Of a stretch of 64,000 nucleotides of DNA, positions 54,282 to 61,452 are shown one piece after another. The position numbers were made by a program, and so were the translations under genes. The stretch spans positions 62,001-126,000 of the forward strand of contig NZ_JAPDOD010000013.1 in the NCBI RefSeq assembly GCF_027587205.1, in the 5' to 3' direction. The stretch's first letter is position 1, and each line of letters begins with the position of its first letter. This stretch comes from Solirubrobacter ginsenosidimutans. GTDB lineage: Bacteria; Actinomycetota; Thermoleophilia; Solirubrobacterales; Solirubrobacteraceae. Under the pieces are notes generated by a model. The model was not told the origin of the DNA. It saw only the letters and a program-made list of their open reading frames with translations, and ran no database searches.

Positions 54282-55507
54282 TGCGCCGCCAGCTGATCGC
54301 CACCACGGCGCTGATCGCGCTCGCGGCGATCCTCGTGCTCGGCATCCCGCTGGGCATCGTCGAGAGTGCTCGCGCCCGCGGCGATGCGCTCGGGCGCCTG
54401 GAGCGCGAGGCCGACGGCATCGCCGCGGCCGTCGACGACCGCACGCCGGCACGCTTGAGCGCCGCCGCGCTCTCCCCCTGGCTGCGACCCGGGCACGCGG
54501 CGCTCGTCGTCGCGGACAGCACCCGCGTCCGGCTCGGCCGGATGCCGACCGGCAGCGTCCTCTCCGCCCGCTCCGGCGCGACGCAAGGCGTGCGCGTGAC
54601 GGTCTACGCCTCCGCGGCGGAGGTCGCCCATCGCCGTCGTCAGGTGTGGCTGCTGGTCGGCGGCCTGGCGATCGTCGGGACCGCCGCCGCGGTGGCGCTC
54701 GCAGTGCTGCAGGCGCGCCGGTTCATCCGCCCGCTGCAGCGACTCGTCGCCACTTCGGACCGCCTCGGCGCCGGTGACTTCTCCGCCCGGACCGGCCGGC
54801 TCGAGCTCCCGGAGCTGGACCGCGTCGCGGCCGCGCTGGACGCCGCCGCGGTGCAGATCGCCCAGCTCGTCGGCCGCCAGCGCGAGTTCTCGGCCAACGT
54901 CTCCCACCAGCTGCGGACACCGCTGACCGCCATGCGGCTGCGCCTCGACGAGCTGGCCACGCTCGAGGACCCAGCCGCCGCGCGCGAGGAACTGGAGGCG
55001 ACCCTGCGCGTCGCCGACCGCCTCGAGCGCACCGTCACCGACCTGCTCGCGCTGGCCCGCGCCGGCGACATCGGCCGGCCGCGCGACGTCGACCTCGCCG
55101 ACCTCGCCCGCGAGCACGCCGCCGCGTGGCAACCCGTCTTCACCCGCGCGGGCCGGACACTGCGCGCGGACGTCGACGCGTCGCTGCCCGCCCGCGTCAG
55201 CCCCGGCGGCGTCGCGCAAGCGCTCGACGTCCTGCTCGAGAACGCGCTGCACCACGGCACCGGAGCGACGCGCCTGCACGCCGCCGCGCTCGACGGCCGC
55301 AGCGTGCTCGCGGTCGAGGACCAGGGCGCAGGCGTGCCGTCGGAGCTCGAGCACGCGATCTTCGATCGCCACGTCTCGACCGCCGGCTCCACCGGTCTCG
55401 GACTCTCGCTCGCCCGCGCGCTCGTCGAGGCGGACGGCGGCCGCCTCGTCCTCGCTCGCCCCGCGCGGTTCGAGATCATCGTCCCGCAACGACGTGTTGA
55501 CACGTAG
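54281..55507 (+). CDS. Sensor histidine kinase
   Basis: A 408-residue kinase with two membrane helices (about 7-27 and 123-145), a short extracytoplasmic sensor and a HAMP region. The phospho-accepting His is in FSANVSHQLRTPLTAMR near residue 210. The ATPase domain has ENALHHG, DQGAGV and GLGLSLARALV. It is a paralog of the kinase at 46950 and is coupled to the preceding regulator. Its stop abuts the TTCAGG repeat before the PAP2 gene. Confidence 0.92.
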   Translation: MRRQLIATTALIALAAILVLGIPLGIVESARARGDALGRLEREADGIAAAVDDRTPARLSAAALSPWLRPGHAALVVADSTRVRLGRMPTGSVLSARSGATQGVRVTVYASAAEVAHRRRQVWLLVGGLAIVGTAAAVALAVLQARRFIRPLQRLVATSDRLGAGDFSARTGRLELPELDRVAAALDAAAVQIAQLVGRQREFSANVSHQLRTPLTAMRLRLDELATLEDPAAAREELEATLRVADRLERTVTDLLALARAGDIGRPRDVDLADLAREHAAAWQPVFTRAGRTLRADVDASLPARVSPGGVAQALDVLLENALHHGTGATRLHAAALDGRSVLAVEDQGAGVPSELEHAIFDRHVSTAGSTGLGLSLARALVEADGGRLVLARPARFEIIVPQRRVDT

Positions 55508-55526
55508 TCAGGTCGCGTTCAGGTGG
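55507..55526. promoter_or_regulatory. TTCAGG direct repeat (site 4), candidate response-regulator box
   Basis: GTCAGGTCGCGTTCAGG followed by TGG, units 11 bases apart, between the kinase stop and the PAP2 start at 55546. Same orientation relative to the downstream gene as the site before DedA. Confidence 0.58.
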
Positions 55527-55545
55527 TCCGCGCGACGATCGGGCC

Positions 55546-56133
55546 ATGCAGATCGACTACAGCCTGTTCAAGCTGGTCAACGGGCTGAGTGGAAACGCGA
55601 TCGCCGACCGGAGCTTCACGTTCCTCGCGCAGAACCTCGCGACGCTCTTGATGGTGCTGGTCGCGCTCGCGTTCCTGGTGCCGTGGAAACAGCGGCGCGA
55701 CGAACGGCGTCGAGGAGCGGTGATCGGCACGGCGGCGGCCGGTCTGGCGCTGCTCGTCGCCCAGCCGATCGCCCACCTCGTCGCCCGCGCCCGTCCCTAC
55801 GCCGACCACCCGGTCCATCTGCTGATCGCGCGCTCGCCCGACCCGTCGTTCCCGAGCGACCATGCCACGGGGGCGTTCGCGCTCGCGTTCGGGCTCTGGC
55901 TGTATGACCGGACGCTCGGTACCGTCCTGCTCGTGCTCGCGGCACTGCTGTCGGTGAGCCGCGTCTACGTCGGCACGCACTATCCGGGCGACGTTCTCGC
56001 CGGTGCGCTGCTGGGTGCCGGGATGGCCGGCGCGCTCTACCTCCTGCCGACCCGCAAGCTGGTCGAGCTCGTGGTCCGCTTCGCCGGCGCGCTGACCGAC
56101 CGCGTACTCGTGCGCCCGCATTCGGCGGCCTGA
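55546..56133 (+). CDS. PAP2-family phosphatase (undecaprenyl-diphosphatase-like)
   Basis: A 195-residue membrane enzyme with about five helices and the complete acid-phosphatase signature: ARARPY near residue 80, PSFPSDHATG near 102-111, and SRVYVGTHYPGDVLAG near 143-158. BcrC/YbjG-like members recycle undecaprenyl pyrophosphate for cell-wall synthesis and are often stress-induced. It is preceded by the TTCAGG repeat and followed directly by a COG4280-like gene. Confidence 0.92.
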   Translation: MQIDYSLFKLVNGLSGNAIADRSFTFLAQNLATLLMVLVALAFLVPWKQRRDERRRGAVIGTAAAGLALLVAQPIAHLVARARPYADHPVHLLIARSPDPSFPSDHATGAFALAFGLWLYDRTLGTVLLVLAALLSVSRVYVGTHYPGDVLAGALLGAGMAGALYLLPTRKLVELVVRFAGALTDRVLVRPHSAA

Positions 56134-56850
56134 TTGACGTTCGTCCTCGTCGCGCTCGGCGCGGGGGTGGCGGTCAGCGTCGAGTTGCTGGAGGCGCTGG
56201 CGATCGTTCTAGCGGTGGGCGTGAGCCGGCGCTGGAAGGACGCGTTGGTGGATGCGGGCGCGGCGGTCGTGGTGTGCGCGGCGCTGGCCGTGCTCGTCGG
56301 TCCGGTGCTGCTCGCGAACGTCCCGCTCGACACGCTGCGGGTGATCATCGGCACGCTGCTGTTGCTCTACGGCCTCGAATGGCTGCGCAAGGGGACGCTG
56401 CGGCTGGCGGGGCGACGCGCACGCGCTTCGTCGCTCGCCGAGTACGTGGAAGCGCAGGAGGAGTTGCAGGAGGCGCCGCTGCCGCCGCCGGGCACCGCGG
56501 ATTGGGCCGGGCGGGTCGTGGCGTTCAAGGGGGTGCTGCTCGAGGGCGTCGAGGTCGTCCTGATCGTCAGCGCACTCGCCGCCCGCCCCAGCGGCCCCGC
56601 GCCCGCGCTCGCCGGTGCCGCGCTCGCCACCGTCGTCGTGCTGGGCGCCGGCGCCTGGCTGCGCAAGCCGCTCACCCGCATTCCCGAGACCGAGCTCAAG
56701 TGGGGCGTCGGTGTGTTGTTGAGCGCCTTCGGGCTGTTCTTCGCGGCGGAGGGCATGGGCGCGCACTGGCCCGGCGGCGACCTCGCGGTGCTCTACCTCG
56801 TGGCCGCGCTGGCCGCCGCGAGCCAACTGCAATCGCACCGGCTCGCATGA
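56134..56850 (+). CDS. COG4280-like membrane protein
   Basis: A 238-residue protein with about six helices. Two Glu-containing intramembrane motifs, VELLEALAIVLAVG near residue 17 and FKGVLLEGVEVVLIV near 133, recall the REGLE motifs of iron permeases and the layout of COG4280 proteins. A TTG start directly follows the stop of the PAP2 gene; no ATG is available. The two genes and the next small gene form an operon. Metal or cation transport is possible but unproven. Confidence 0.75.
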   Translation: MTFVLVALGAGVAVSVELLEALAIVLAVGVSRRWKDALVDAGAAVVVCAALAVLVGPVLLANVPLDTLRVIIGTLLLLYGLEWLRKGTLRLAGRRARASSLAEYVEAQEELQEAPLPPPGTADWAGRVVAFKGVLLEGVEVVLIVSALAARPSGPAPALAGAALATVVVLGAGAWLRKPLTRIPETELKWGVGVLLSAFGLFFAAEGMGAHWPGGDLAVLYLVAALAAASQLQSHRLA

Positions 56851-57047
56851 GGACGCTCAAGAAGCTCGTGCTCGGCGAGACGTGGTGGCTACCGCTGGGG
56901 ATCGCCGTGGTCCTGATCATCGGCGGCCTCGTCATCCGTCCGCTCGCTCCCGCGCTCTGGCATGACGCCGGCGGCTTCCTGCTGCTGGCGGGCGTCCTCG
57001 CCGTGTTGCTCTCGAGCGTCGCGCGCAGCGCTACGCGACGAGAATGA
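56847..57047 (+). CDS. Small two-helix membrane protein, third gene of the PAP2 operon
   Basis: A 66-residue protein whose ATG overlaps the previous stop (ATGA). It has a basic start, two hydrophobic segments (LPLGIAVVLIIGGLVI and GGFLLLAGVLAVLLSS) and a basic tail. The family is not known to me. The overlap and codon usage support a real gene co-translated with the COG4280-like protein, perhaps as its partner. It overlaps the convergent dehydrogenase gene by 17 bases. Confidence 0.72.
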   Translation: MRTLKKLVLGETWWLPLGIAVVLIIGGLVIRPLAPALWHDAGGFLLLAGVLAVLLSSVARSATRRE

Positions 57048-58050
57048 GCTTCGTCGGCGGCTCCGCGAGCGCCGCCGGCGCGTCGTCGAAGGCGACCACC
57101 GCGCTGGTGACGAGCGCCGGGTCCAGGCGCCCGGCGGCGACGAGCGCGAGCACATCCGGGATCACGGCACGGGCGTGGACGCGACCGGTGTGCAGCGTGC
57201 AGCCGCGGGTGTAGAGCTCGAGCAGTGGCACCGGCGTCTCCGGCTCGAAGTAGATGGCGACGCTGGTGCAGGTGCCGTCGGGCGCGGTCGAGCGCAGCGC
57301 GGCGTGCAGACCGGCGTGGTCACCCGACGCGTCGACCGTGATCGGGAAGCGCCCGAGCTTCTTCGGCCACTCGGCGACCGCCACCGTCTCGGCGCCGAGC
57401 GCCGCGGCGCGCTCCAGCCGCCCCTCGTCGGTGTCGGCGTAGACGACCCGCGAGGCATCGAGTGCGAGCGCGCAGGCCGCGGCGTAGAGGCCGATGCTGC
57501 GCGCCCAGCCGCCGACGATCAGCACCTCCTCGCCCGGGGCGGCCGCGAGCGGGCCGGCGACCGCCCGGTAGCCGTCGGCGACGTTGTCGGCGACGCTCGC
57601 GAGCTGGGTCGGCTCGACCCCTTCCGGCAGCGCGACGAGCATCGCGTCCGCGTACGGCACACGGAGCACGTCCGACAGCGCGCCGCCCCAGTCGCCGCCG
57701 AGCGGCCGCATCCCGTAGGCCGACCCGCGCGGCACGGTCCGGCAGCTCGCGGTGCGCCCGGCCGCGCACGCGGCGCAGGTGCCGCAGGAGATCTGAAACG
57801 GCACCACGACCCGGTCGCCGGGCACGACGGTCTTCACCGTATCCCCCACCTCGAGCACCTCGGCGACGCACTCGTGGCCGAACGGGAACGGCTCGGCGAT
57901 CGGGATCGCTCCTGAGAGGAAGACCGCGTCGAGATCACACAGCGCCACGGCCAGCGGGCGGACGAGCGCTTCGCCGTCCCCACCCAGCACCGGCGCGGGC
58001 GCCTCGCGCCACTGCACCGTGCGCGGCCCGGTGATCTCGAGTTGCCGCAT
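57031..58050 (-). CDS. Zinc-dependent alcohol dehydrogenase (MDR family)
   Basis: A 339-residue medium-chain dehydrogenase. Catalytic zinc ligands are Cys in ALCDLD near 38 and the GHE motif near 59. The structural-zinc cluster C-G-T-C-A-A-C-x7-C lies near residues 89-103. The nucleotide-binding region has VLIVGGWARSIGLYAA. The Gly-Gly-Trp differs from the usual GxGxxG, so the cofactor site may be atypical. Substrate unknown. It lies just downstream of the MarR-PDZ gene on the same strand and may be under its control. Confidence 0.88.
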   Translation of the reverse strand: MRQLEITGPRTVQWREAPAPVLGGDGEALVRPLAVALCDLDAVFLSGAIPIAEPFPFGHECVAEVLEVGDTVKTVVPGDRVVVPFQISCGTCAACAAGRTASCRTVPRGSAYGMRPLGGDWGGALSDVLRVPYADAMLVALPEGVEPTQLASVADNVADGYRAVAGPLAAAPGEEVLIVGGWARSIGLYAAACALALDASRVVYADTDEGRLERAAALGAETVAVAEWPKKLGRFPITVDASGDHAGLHAALRSTAPDGTCTSVAIYFEPETPVPLLELYTRGCTLHTGRVHARAVIPDVLALVAAGRLDPALVTSAVVAFDDAPAALAEPPTKLILVA

Positions 58051-58067
58051 CTCCGGCGCCGACTATC

Positions 58068-58913
58068 TCAGACGATGTGCTCGTCGCGCGCGCCGCGCCC
58101 GGTGCTCGCGGCGCTCACGGTCACGTCGTCGAGCGCGACGGTCACGGTCAGCTCGTCAACCCCGCGCAGGACGCGCAGCGAGAGGTCACCCGACGCGGCG
58201 TCGATGGCCGCGTAGAGGTCGGCGATCGAGCGCAGGTCGTGCAGCACGTCACCGGTCCGCAGGCCGGCGGCGAACGCCGGCGAATCCGCCTCAACGCCCC
58301 GGACAAGCAGTGCCGGGAGCGACGGTAGCCCGACCGCGTCGCGCAGTGCGATGGCGGCGTGGGCGGGCGCGAGCGTCAGCCCGAGACGCGGGTGGGCGGC
58401 GGGGCGCGAGCCCTCGAACGAGACCAGCAGCTTGCGCAAGAGCCCGGCCAACGTCTGCAACTCGTCGTCGCCGAGCGCCGCGAGCAGCCGCCGCTCGTTG
58501 GCGAGATGGGCCGGGACGATGCGCTCGAACAGCTCCCGCCCACGCGCGGTCAGGGTGATCAGCGTCGTGCGCTTGGACTCCGGGTCCGGCTTGCGCTCGA
58601 TCAGCCCGAGCTCGACCAACCGGTCCATGCGGACGCTGATCGTCCCCGACGTCAGCCCGAGCTCGTCCATCAATTGGCGCTGGCTGACCCCGCGCTCGTC
58701 CCCGATCCGGGCCAGCGTGACGAGGACGCCGAAGTTCGCCGCGCTCAGGCCGTGCGCCTCGAACAGCTCGTTCAGCTCCCGGTCGACGTGCCCGCGCACG
58801 CGCGCCAGCCGCGAGATCACGCCGACGGGCGCGAAGTCGAGCTCAGGCCGCCGCTCATCCCACGACGCGAGCAGGGCGTCGACGGAGTCACGCGGCACGC
58901 AGTTCGCATCCAT
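58068..58913 (-). CDS. MarR-family regulator fused to a PDZ-like domain
   Basis: A 281-residue protein. Residues about 30-165 are a MarR winged helix (NFGVLVTLARIG, VSQRQLMDELGLTSGTISVRMDRL, and LGLIERKPDPESKRTTLITLT, read as separate blocks). Residues about 195-265 look like a PDZ domain: LLVRGVEADSPAFAAGL, RTGDVLHDL, then DLSLRVLRGVDELTVTV. MarR proteins normally end after 140-150 residues, so the C-terminal domain is extra and could bind a peptide or ligand. ATG 58913 is chosen. It is divergent from the F420/NADP-reductase-like gene. Confidence 0.82.
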   Translation of the reverse strand: MDANCVPRDSVDALLASWDERRPELDFAPVGVISRLARVRGHVDRELNELFEAHGLSAANFGVLVTLARIGDERGVSQRQLMDELGLTSGTISVRMDRLVELGLIERKPDPESKRTTLITLTARGRELFERIVPAHLANERRLLAALGDDELQTLAGLLRKLLVSFEGSRPAAHPRLGLTLAPAHAAIALRDAVGLPSLPALLVRGVEADSPAFAAGLRTGDVLHDLRSIADLYAAIDAASGDLSLRVLRGVDELTVTVALDDVTVSAASTGRGARDEHIV

Positions 58914-58984
58914 CGACCTCAAGCGTATGCCACAATGCCATCCACAATACCTTGGACTCAAGCATTGACAGGGAGCGTTCGTCG
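58914..58984. promoter_or_regulatory. Divergent control region with repeats, candidate MarR operator
   Basis: CCACAATGCC (58930-58939) and CCACAATACC (58942-58951) form a tandem repeat. CTCAAGC occurs at 58918 and 58957. TCAAGCATTGA (58958-58968) is a perfect inverted repeat of TCAA/TTGA overlapping TTGACA (58965-58970), a likely -35 box of the rightward gene. The layout fits repression of both genes by the MarR protein. Confidence 0.5.
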
Positions 58985-59632
58985 ATGGACATCGCGATCA
59001 TCGGAGCAGGCAGGATCGGCGGCAACATCGCGCGGCAACTCGCCGCCGGCGGGCACCGGCTGGTGTTGAGCTACTCGCGCGACCTCGCGGCGCTGGAGGC
59101 GCGCGCGGCCGAGATGGGTGCGACGGCGGCCGCACCGGACGACGCCGTCGCGGGTGCGGAGGTCGTCGTCATCGCCGTGCCGTGGAGCGTCCTGCCCGAC
59201 GCGCTGGGCGCGATCGGCTCACTCGACGGGCGCATCGTGATCGATACGACGAACCAGTTCGGCGCGGGGCCGATGCCCGCCGAGGGACAGACCGCGGCGG
59301 CGTTCAACGCGGGGCGGATGCCCGGTGCGCGCTACGCGAAGGCGTTCAACACGCTGACCTCGGCGTTCCAGGTCGAGACGGCGCATCGCGAGCCGCGCGT
59401 CGTGCAGTGGCTGTGCGGCGACGACCAGGCGGCCAAGGACGTCGTCGCCGGGCTGATCCGCGACGCGGGCTACGCGCCGGTCGACCTGGGCGGGACCGCC
59501 GGCTGCGCGGTCATGGAAGCGCCGCGCCGGAACGGCGCCGTCTACGGCGAGGAATACCGGTTGGCCGAGGCGCTCGCCGTCGTGGACGCGGTGCGCGACG
59601 GCCGCCCGATCCCTCCCACACCCGCCTACTGA
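58985..59632 (+). CDS. NADPH-dependent F420 reductase-like / COG2085 dinucleotide-binding protein
   Basis: A 215-residue Rossmann protein. It begins IAIIGAGRIGGNIAR, has VIAVPWSVLPDAL near 65 and IDTTNQFG near 90, and contains AKAFNTLTSAF near 122, typical of F420-dependent NADP reductase-like proteins (COG2085). Whether it uses F420 cannot be told. GGGAG precedes the ATG. Its divergent partner is the MarR-PDZ regulator. Its last seven bases overlap the convergent siderophore gene. Confidence 0.85.
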   Translation: MDIAIIGAGRIGGNIARQLAAGGHRLVLSYSRDLAALEARAAEMGATAAAPDDAVAGAEVVVIAVPWSVLPDALGAIGSLDGRIVIDTTNQFGAGPMPAEGQTAAAFNAGRMPGARYAKAFNTLTSAFQVETAHREPRVVQWLCGDDQAAKDVVAGLIRDAGYAPVDLGGTAGCAVMEAPRRNGAVYGEEYRLAEALAVVDAVRDGRPIPPTPAY

Positions 59633-60447
59633 GCGAGGTCCTCCTCGACCTGGCGGTTCCATTCGGCCTTGTCCTCGCGCCAGCCCTCCTCGGTGCGGGT
59701 GCGCTTCCAGTAGCCGGAGGCCGAGAGGGCCTCGCGGGGAACGCCGCGCTCGACGAGCAGGTGGCGGCGAACGGCGCGGACGGTGCTCGCCTCGCCGTGG
59801 ACGAACGCGTGGACCGGGCCGTCGGGGAAGTCGAGCGCGCCGAGCGCGTCCACGACCGTGCCCTCGGGCAACCACTGCACCCGCAGATCGCCAGGCGAGG
59901 TGAGCGACTGCTCGTCGGCCGGATCCTCGACCTCGAGCAGCGCGTGGACCGGCACGCCGGCCGGAACGCGGGCGAGTGACGCGGCGATGGCCGGGATCAC
60001 GCTCGCGTCGCCGACCATCAGGTGCCAGGCGGCGGCCGGGTCGGGCGCGTAGGCGCCGCCGGGGCCGTTGAGCTGGAGCAGATCGCCGGGCGCGGCGGCC
60101 GCGGCCCACGGACCCGCGACGCCCGTATCGCCGTGGTAGACGAAGTCGATCGTCAGCCGCACCCGCTCGGGGTCCCAGTCGCGGACGCTGTAGGTGCGCG
60201 TGCGCGGCCACTGCTCGCGTGGGAGCCGGGCACGGATGTCCTCGACGTCGAACGGCGGCGTGTACGGCGCGCCCGCGGGCGGGAGCTGCAGCTTGACGTA
60301 GTGGTCGGTGTACTCGCCGGCGCCGAAGCCGGCCAGATCCTCGCCGCCGACGACGACGCGGATCATGTGAGGGCTGATGCGGTGGGTCTCCTCGACCCGG
60401 GCGATCAGCGGCCGGCGTGTCCGGCGTGCGGTGGCGGGAGCAGTCAT
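59626..60447 (-). CDS. Siderophore-interacting protein (ferric-siderophore reductase, SIP family)
   Basis: A 273-residue flavoprotein of the ViuB/SIP family, which releases iron from imported ferric siderophores by reduction. Landmarks are TRTYSVRDW near residue 88 (FAD binding), DFVYHGDTGVAGPWA near 107, VGDASVIPAI near 147, HGEAS near 216 and the C-terminal SGYWKRTRTEEGWREDK. The ATG lies within the TTAGGGTGCCCTAA palindrome, so an iron-dependent repressor there would block expression directly. Confidence 0.93.
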   Translation of the reverse strand: MTAPATARRTRRPLIARVEETHRISPHMIRVVVGGEDLAGFGAGEYTDHYVKLQLPPAGAPYTPPFDVEDIRARLPREQWPRTRTYSVRDWDPERVRLTIDFVYHGDTGVAGPWAAAAAPGDLLQLNGPGGAYAPDPAAAWHLMVGDASVIPAIAASLARVPAGVPVHALLEVEDPADEQSLTSPGDLRVQWLPEGTVVDALGALDFPDGPVHAFVHGEASTVRAVRRHLLVERGVPREALSASGYWKRTRTEEGWREDKAEWNRQVEEDLAQ

Positions 60448-60460
60448 TAGGGTGCCCTAA
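60447..60460. promoter_or_regulatory. TTAGGGTGCCCTAA palindrome at the SIP start, candidate iron-regulator site
   Basis: A 14-base palindrome (TTAGGG-TG-CCCTAA) that includes the first base of the SIP start codon. It differs from the site before FTR1 (48256-48269) at two positions. On the minus strand TAGAAT just upstream is a good -10 box, so the transcript would have almost no leader. Confidence 0.55.
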
Positions 60461-60511
60461 TTCTAGGACGCGCGATTGATCCGCCTGCGCCGACGTGGCG
60501 ATAGAGGTGGT

Positions 60512-60898
60512 GTGCACGCCGTTTCACGCATCGCTCTCCTTGCCGCACTGACCCTCGTCGCCGGGTGCGGTGGTGGGGAGCGCCCGGCCGCGGCGATCGC
60601 TCCGCCGGAGGCCGCAGCGCCGACGCCCGCCGTGACGGCCCAGCCCGTGGCCGACGTCGTGGCGAAGATCGCGGACTTCGAGTACAAGCCCCGCACGCTG
60701 CGGATCGCGAAGGGCACGCGCGTGACCTGGAAGAACGTGGACACGGCCAATCACACGGTCACGTTCGCCCGCGGCCCGGGCGATCTGGGGAACATCAGCG
60801 AGCGCGGCAGCCGCTCCGCCCGCTTCCCGCGCGCGGGGACGTTCACCTACGTGTGCGAGTACCACCCGAGCATGCACGGCAAGGTCATCGTCTCCTAG
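60512..60898 (+). CDS. Cupredoxin-domain lipoprotein (plastocyanin-like)
   Basis: 128 residues from GTG 60512, which follows AGAGGTGG. The signal peptide ends in the lipobox VAGC, then an Ala/Pro linker leads to a blue-copper domain. The copper ligands are His in TANHTV and Cys, His and Met in YVCEYHPSMHG. It would be an extracytoplasmic one-electron carrier. A longer TTG start (60476) is possible but lacks a clear site. Divergent from the SIP gene. Confidence 0.88.
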   Translation: MHAVSRIALLAALTLVAGCGGGERPAAAIAPPEAAAPTPAVTAQPVADVVAKIADFEYKPRTLRIAKGTRVTWKNVDTANHTVTFARGPGDLGNISERGSRSARFPRAGTFTYVCEYHPSMHGKVIVS

Positions 60899-60945
60899 TC
60901 ACACGAGGTCGGGGTCGGTGTGGCGGGCGATGCGCAGCTCCATGC

Positions 60946-61452
60946 TCAGAACCGGTCCTGGGGCCACGGGTTCGCACTGCCGTAGCGCTCGATCGTCGGG
61001 CCGCACGGCGGCGGGACGCGCCCGAAGAGCCCGGCCTCGACCCGCAGGATGCGCGCATCGAACACGCGAGCGAACGGGTCGTCGCGCAGGCGTGGGGCCC
61101 CCGCGCCGCGGACGACCGTGATCGCGCCCTCGAAGTGCGACGCGTCGCTGAGCAGGGTCGAGATGGCGTCGGCCCATGGGTCGCCCAGGACGTTGCGCCG
61201 CGCCTGCTGCACGGCGAGGTCGTCGAACGGCAGCCGCACGCCTCGCGGCGGGCGCACGAGCGAGATCCACGCGGGCGCGCCGCCTGGGTCGACGATGCGG
61301 TCGTCGATCCGGCGGGCCTCACGGGTCGGACGCGCGCGGGTGCGCCACGCGGCGAGCCAGCCCGCGGCGCTCCCGTCGGCGTGGAACGCCGCGGCCTGGG
61401 CCGTGGCGGTGTCCGACGGGGCATCGAGGAGATCGAACCAGCACCAACTCAT
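60946..61452 (-). CDS. Conserved-looking protein of unknown function, coupled to the peroxiredoxin
   Basis: A 168-residue soluble protein with no recognised domain. It is rich in Arg, Trp and Pro (SWCWFDLLDAP at the start; GPTIERYGSANPWP at the end). Its ATG overlaps the stop of the peroxiredoxin-like gene (ATGA), which supports this frame over two other open frames in the same stretch. The shared operon suggests a role linked to the redox protein, but nothing more can be said. Confidence 0.65.
   Translation of the reverse strand: MSWCWFDLLDAPSDTATAQAAAFHADGSAAGWLAAWRTRARPTREARRIDDRIVDPGGAPAWISLVRPPRGVRLPFDDLAVQQARRNVLGDPWADAISTLLSDASHFEGAITVVRGAGAPRLRDDPFARVFDARILRVEAGLFGRVPPPCGPTIERYGSANPWPQDRF

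Noticed and set aside
56132..56146. TTGACGTTCGTCC at the start of the COG4280-like gene as a fourth copy of the repeat module
   Set aside because: Only 13 bases match, it is within coding sequence at a gene start, and the flanking bases do not agree; chance is likely.
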